The notes beneath the pieces are model-generated. The model made no database searches and was not told where the DNA came from. It saw only the letters and a program-made list of their open reading frames with translations. A DNA stretch of 64,000 nucleotides from positions 2,170,001-2,234,000 of the forward strand of contig NZ_CBDDBS010000002.1 in the NCBI RefSeq assembly GCF_965225875.1. Direction: 5' to 3'. The position numbers and the translations under genes were made by a program. This document shows positions 60,439-64,000 of the stretch, piece after piece (positions within the stretch are counted from its first letter, which is position 1; each line of letters begins with the position of its first letter). Origin of the DNA: Haliscomenobacter sp965225875 (GTDB lineage Bacteria > Bacteroidota > Bacteroidia > Chitinophagales > Saprospiraceae).

Positions 60439-62359
60439 GTGGACGCTGCTGGTGTTTTTGCTAGGTTGGAGTTTGGTTGGTTTTGCCCAAATCCGCCTGC
60501 CTCGCCTCATCAGCGATGGCATGGTGTTGCAAAGGGAACAAAACCTAAAAATCTGGGGTTGGGCCGCCCCCCAGGAGAACATCAGCCTCCGCTTCAAAGA
60601 CAAAAACTACCGCAGCAAAGCCGATCAACAAGGCAACTGGAGCATCACCCTGCCGCCACAGGAAGCTGGTGGGCCTTTTGAGCTCAGTCTGAAGGGCAGC
60701 AATGAATTGATCGTTCGGGATGTTTACTTTGGCGATGTGTGGATTTGTGCCGGGCAATCCAATATGGTGTTGCCCATGGAGCGGGTGAAAGAGCGTTACA
60801 TGGCGGATATTGAACAAGCCAATTATCCAGCCATCCGCAATTTTTTCATCCCGACCTTGACCAACGTACAAGGGCCACAAGCGGATTTGCCGAGTGGAAA
60901 ATGGGAAGTGGCTACCCCGCAAAACGTAATGAGTTTTGGGGCAGCGTCCTACTTTTTTGCCAGAACCATCTACGACAAGTACAAGGTGCCCATCGGCCTG
61001 ATCAACGCGAGTGTGGGCGGAACGCCCATCGAAGCCTGGATCAGCGAGTCCGGTTTGCAAGCCTTCCCCAATTTGTTGGCGACCATCCAGCAAAATAAGG
61101 ATACCAGCTACGTCAATGGCCTCAACCGCAAGGCGCGGCAGGGGATCGTCCCTCGCCCGAGTGCGGACAAAGGCATGTTGGAACCCGTCAAATGGTTTGA
61201 TCCCGCCTACACTCCCAAAAACTGGCGCAACATCAATGTGCCAGGTTATTGGGAGGATCAGGGCATCAAAGACCTGAATGGCGTGGTCTGGTACCGCAAG
61301 GAAATTGACGTGCCCGCCTCCATGTGTGGGGTGCCCGCCAAGTTGTTTCTTGGCCGAATTGTCGACGCTGATTTTGCCTACGTCAATGGGCAAGCGGTGG
61401 GCAACATCACCTACCAGTACCCGCCGCGGCGCTACAACGTACCCGCTGGGCTGCTCAAACCGGGCAAAAATCTGCTGGTCGTACGCGTGATCAATCAGGC
61501 AGGTAAAGGTGGCTTTGTACCCGACAAACCTTACTTCCTCAGTGCCAATGGCCAGAACATTGACCTCAAGGGGGATTGGTCGTACAAGGTGGGGGACGTG
61601 TTTCCGCCCCTTGCCGGAGCTGCTCCAGGCGGTATCACCTTGCAAAACCAACCCAGCGCCTTGTTCAATGCCATGACGGCGCCGTTGATCAACCATGCTG
61701 CCAAGGGCTTTTTGTGGTACCAAGGGGAAACCAATGCAGGCAATCCGAAGCCGTACTACCAACTGTTGCCCGCCCTGATCCAGGATTGGCGCAAGCAGTG
61801 GAAACAAGGGGATTTGCCCTTCATCACGGTGCAATTGGCCAATTTTATGGAGGTCGATTACCTGCCTTCAGAAAGCAATTGGGCGGTTTTGCGCGACGCA
61901 CAGTTCAAGTCACTGACGCTGCCCAATACGGGCTTGGCGGTGGCAATCGACCTGGGCGAATGGAACGACATCCACCCTCTGAACAAAAAGGATGTAGGCA
62001 TAAGGCTGGCTCTGGCCGCGCAACGCCTTGCCTATGGGGATCAAAATGTTGTCCACTCCGGACCACAATACGAACGTTTCCAGGTCGAGGGGGATAAAAT
62101 CCGCTTGTATTTCAAACACACCGGAACAGGTATGATCAGCAAAGATGGCGAGCCATTGGCTTGTTTTGCCATCGCTGGTGCGGACAAACGTTTCGTGTGG
62201 GCCAAGGCAGAAATCCAGGCCGATCAAACGATCCTGGTGTCCAATACGCAGGTGCCTCAGCCCATGTATGTCAGATACGCTTGGGCGGATAACCCCGCTG
62301 ATGCGAACTTGTACAATCGGGAGGGGTTACCGGCGTCGCCTTTCCGTACGGATGAGTAA
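60425..62359 (+). CDS. SIAE-type acetylesterase (SGNH hydrolase)
   Basis: 644 aa from ATG 60425 (MPTSRWTLLVFLLGWSLVGF signal peptide); the frame at 60404 is seven residues longer. Removes acetyl groups from polysaccharide, here probably acetyl-xylan. SGNH blocks: GQSNMVLPMERV with nucleophile Ser (about 118), GFLWYQGETNAG, and the catalytic Asp-His in WNDIHPLNKK. A jelly-roll insertion (about 265-390) includes WYRKEIDVPASM and carbohydrate-binding features. It overlaps the GH43 gene stop by 14 bp (60425-60438), so translational coupling is likely. Confidence 0.88.
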   Translation: MPTSRWTLLVFLLGWSLVGFAQIRLPRLISDGMVLQREQNLKIWGWAAPQENISLRFKDKNYRSKADQQGNWSITLPPQEAGGPFELSLKGSNELIVRDVYFGDVWICAGQSNMVLPMERVKERYMADIEQANYPAIRNFFIPTLTNVQGPQADLPSGKWEVATPQNVMSFGAASYFFARTIYDKYKVPIGLINASVGGTPIEAWISESGLQAFPNLLATIQQNKDTSYVNGLNRKARQGIVPRPSADKGMLEPVKWFDPAYTPKNWRNINVPGYWEDQGIKDLNGVVWYRKEIDVPASMCGVPAKLFLGRIVDADFAYVNGQAVGNITYQYPPRRYNVPAGLLKPGKNLLVVRVINQAGKGGFVPDKPYFLSANGQNIDLKGDWSYKVGDVFPPLAGAAPGGITLQNQPSALFNAMTAPLINHAAKGFLWYQGETNAGNPKPYYQLLPALIQDWRKQWKQGDLPFITVQLANFMEVDYLPSESNWAVLRDAQFKSLTLPNTGLAVAIDLGEWNDIHPLNKKDVGIRLALAAQRLAYGDQNVVHSGPQYERFQVEGDKIRLYFKHTGTGMISKDGEPLACFAIAGADKRFVWAKAEIQADQTILVSNTQVPQPMYVRYAWADNPADANLYNREGLPASPFRTDE

Positions 62360-62410
62360 ATTATTTTTTTGCCACGAATGGAAGCATTCAATGAGTTATT
62401 CTATTTAGCT

Positions 62411-62663
62411 AAAGCGACATTTTTTAACCGCAGAGTTTCGCGGAGTACACGCAGAGTTTCACAGAGTAAAGGCCACCTACGGTGGAAAGCGTTATTGGAG
62501 CCGACAGCACTTTAACATTAGAGTATAAGTATAAGCTGCTCCATGACTACCTGCCTCAGCCGCCGCAGGTGGCGTTCACTTTTTTGAACTCCTTTTGTTT
62601 TTGAAACCTCTGTGAAACTCTGCGTGCACTCCGCGAAACTCTGCGGTAAAAAAATGTCGCTTT
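62411..62663. repeat. Family-2 large inverted repeat, copy 2 (56-bp arms)
   Basis: Arms 62411-62466 and 62608-62663 are complementary at 54 of 56 positions. They begin AAAGCGACATTTTTTAACCG and carry CAGAGTTTCGCGGAGTACAC and GCAGAGTTTCACAGAG. A second inner pair is CACCTACGGTGG (62474-62485) / CCGCCGCAGGTGGC (62561-62574). The 62360-62726 gap has no other content. Confidence 0.95.
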
Positions 62664-62726
62664 GGTCTTCTTGAAAAACCCGAGACGTTTCTTGTTTTGG
62701 CTTAATCTCTTTAAATCAAGATCACA

Positions 62727-63797
62727 ATGAAAAACATAATTTTTTATATGCTCCTTTTGATCCTAAGTGGTCATACCTCCTTTGCGCAAACCACCAAAGG
62801 CCTCAAAGATTATTACAAAAAGTACTTTCCCATCGGAGTAGCTGTTGCCCCCCGTATGATGGACGACGCCGCTGAATCTGGCCTTATTCTGGCGCAATTC
62901 AACAGCATGACGCCTGAAAACGCCATGAAAATGGGCCCCATCCATCCCGAGGAAAATCGCTACAATTGGGCACCTGCTGATAAAATCGCCGATTTTGCGG
63001 TAAAAAACGGCATCAAACTGCGTGGTCATACCCTGTGCTGGCACAGTCAGACGCCAAACTGGTTTTTTAAAGACGCCTCGGGTGCCACCGTCAGCAAAGA
63101 AGTGTTACTGGCGCGTTTGAAGCAGCATATCTTCGACGTAGTGGGCCGCTACAAGGGTAAAATTTATGCCTGGGACGTAGTCAATGAAGCAGTGCCAGAT
63201 GCCGGACCGGACGTTTACCGCAAGTCGCCTTTTTACGAAATCATTGGCCCGGAATACATCGAAAAAGCCTTTCAATGGGCTCACGAGGCTGACCCCAAGG
63301 CGGTACTGTTTTACAACGACTACAATACCGAAAATGCCTCCAAACGCGACCGCATTTACCAATTGGTGAAAGGCCTGAAAGACAAAGGAGTGCCCATTCA
63401 CGGGGTAGGGTTGCAAGGGCACTGGGCACTTACAGAACCAACTGCAGAGGAATTGGAAACTTCGATCACCAAGTTCGCCAGCCTGAAGTTAAAGGTACAG
63501 GTCACGGAGTTGGATGTGTCGGTCCACCCTAAAGAGCACGAGCGCAGAACGGAAGCTTTCACCGGCAAAGTAGAATATACCGCGGAGATGGAAGCCAAAC
63601 AGGTTGCCCAATACAAAATGCTCTTCGAGGTATTGCGTAAACACCGCAAGTCGATCACTGGAGTAACTTTTTGGAATTTGTCCGACAAGTCTACCTGGTT
63701 GGACAACTTCCCGGTGCGTGGCCGTAAGGATTATCCGCTACTTTTTGATGCGAATTATCAGCCGAAGAAGGCATTTTTTGCAGTGACCAAGTGGTAA
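62727..63797 (+). CDS. Endo-1,4-beta-xylanase, GH10
   Basis: Cleaves xylan main-chain beta-1,4 bonds outside the cell. 356 aa, with signal peptide about 1-20 (ending SGHTSFAQ). One GH10 catalytic domain of typical length. Acid/base Glu154 is in WDVVNEAVPDAG, and the nucleophile Glu261 is in VQVTELDVSVHP. HTLCWHSQTPNWF and FWNLSDKSTWLDNF are also hallmark segments. No carbohydrate-binding module or T9SS domain is present. It completes the set with the GH43 and the esterase genes. Confidence 0.96.
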   Translation: MKNIIFYMLLLILSGHTSFAQTTKGLKDYYKKYFPIGVAVAPRMMDDAAESGLILAQFNSMTPENAMKMGPIHPEENRYNWAPADKIADFAVKNGIKLRGHTLCWHSQTPNWFFKDASGATVSKEVLLARLKQHIFDVVGRYKGKIYAWDVVNEAVPDAGPDVYRKSPFYEIIGPEYIEKAFQWAHEADPKAVLFYNDYNTENASKRDRIYQLVKGLKDKGVPIHGVGLQGHWALTEPTAEELETSITKFASLKLKVQVTELDVSVHPKEHERRTEAFTGKVEYTAEMEAKQVAQYKMLFEVLRKHRKSITGVTFWNLSDKSTWLDNFPVRGRKDYPLLFDANYQPKKAFFAVTKW

Positions 63798-63831
63798 AAC
63801 AAGGTTACTTTTTGCCCCAAATTGTTCAGCC

Positions 63832-64000
63832 ATGAAAAAGCTCATCAATTTGGGGCTCTTTTTAAGTTTTTTCCTCTGCTATCTGGAATGGGGCGGCGGT
63901 CAGTCCATTTTCATCGCTCAGGCTGCTTACGAATTGGTCTTTGTCCAGGGGCTCGCCTGGAATACTGCCCTACATCCGGTCATTTTGTCTTGTATTCTCG
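63832..64000 (+). CDS. Membrane protein, N-terminal fragment cut by window edge
   Basis: Reading from ATG 63832 gives an open frame to the window end (about 56 residues). It begins MKKLINLGLFLSFFLCYLEW, a possible signal anchor. A second weakly hydrophobic stretch follows (about 40-55, NTALHPVILSCIL). No family recognised. It starts 34 bp after the xylanase stop, so it may share its transcript. Confidence 0.55.
   Translation, partial: MKKLINLGLFLSFFLCYLEWGGGQSIFIAQAAYELVFVQGLAWNTALHPVILSCIL

Overview
The window looks like chromosomal DNA of a Bacteroidota bacterium, most likely a Saprospiria / Haliscomenobacter-like organism (inference). Several upstream regions carry the Bacteroidota -7 promoter element TAnnTTTG. 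A CotH-family protein ends in a type IX secretion sorting domain. Many proteins are lipoproteins or periplasmic/outer-membrane proteins of families typical of this phylum (ABC permease-M1 peptidase fusion, DUF4139, TlpA-like, BamA-like, GH43, FucP, Uma2). I see no rRNA, tRNA, CRISPR array, phage or transposase gene.

Layout. 1-5.8 kb: membrane protein fragment, EGF-like lipoprotein, and an ABC ATPase followed by an ABC permease fused to an M1 peptidase. 6.0-11.6 kb: a minus-strand run CotH - DUF4956 - HlyD-like - TolC-like. 11.9-16.6 kb: a tandem pair of putative outer-membrane proteins, a CNNM/CBS protein and an amidase. 16.8-20.9 kb: MBL-fold hydrolase, epimerase, panD, dnaN and a lipoprotein. 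21-32.9 kb: DUF4139 protein, J-domain protein, TPR protein, TlpA-like thioredoxin, BamA-like barrel, PKD protein and a TPR-vWA protein. 33-39.4 kb: GH43, then L-fucose dehydrogenase, fucP and a sugar mutarotase, then a Ca/Na antiporter and an amino-acid permease. 39.7-44.2 kb: mqo, aldehyde dehydrogenase and a divergent AraC regulator. 44-52.4 kb: a DUF6909-like protein, Uma2, an AI-2E-type permease, and an SDR plus FAH-family hydrolase pair that would finish the non-phosphorylating L-fucose route (to pyruvate and lactate). 52.4-58.9 kb: a large repeat protein coupled to an AraC regulator, GNAT, a membrane class III cyclase and a CoxE-like vWA protein. 59.4-63.8 kb: a xylan set (GH43 xylosidase/arabinofuranosidase, SIAE-type esterase, GH10 xylanase).

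The most unusual structure is not a gene. Intergenic spaces are packed with large palindromes of at least two families. Family 1 has a conserved core (GGCTACCGC...GCGGTAGCC around a GACAA-N5-TTGTC loop) in arms that differ from copy to copy yet still pair; the best copy has a 48-bp perfect stem. Several copies fill the whole space between two genes and run into a stop codon. Family 2 (CCGCAGAGTTTC...) makes 56-bp arms. One pair of palindromes lies in frame inside a coding gene (31349-31606), and another forms the complete predicted 5' leader of the AraC-family regulator at 43230. The aldehyde dehydrogenase promoter carries a 21-bp-spaced direct repeat that is a strong candidate AraC operator.
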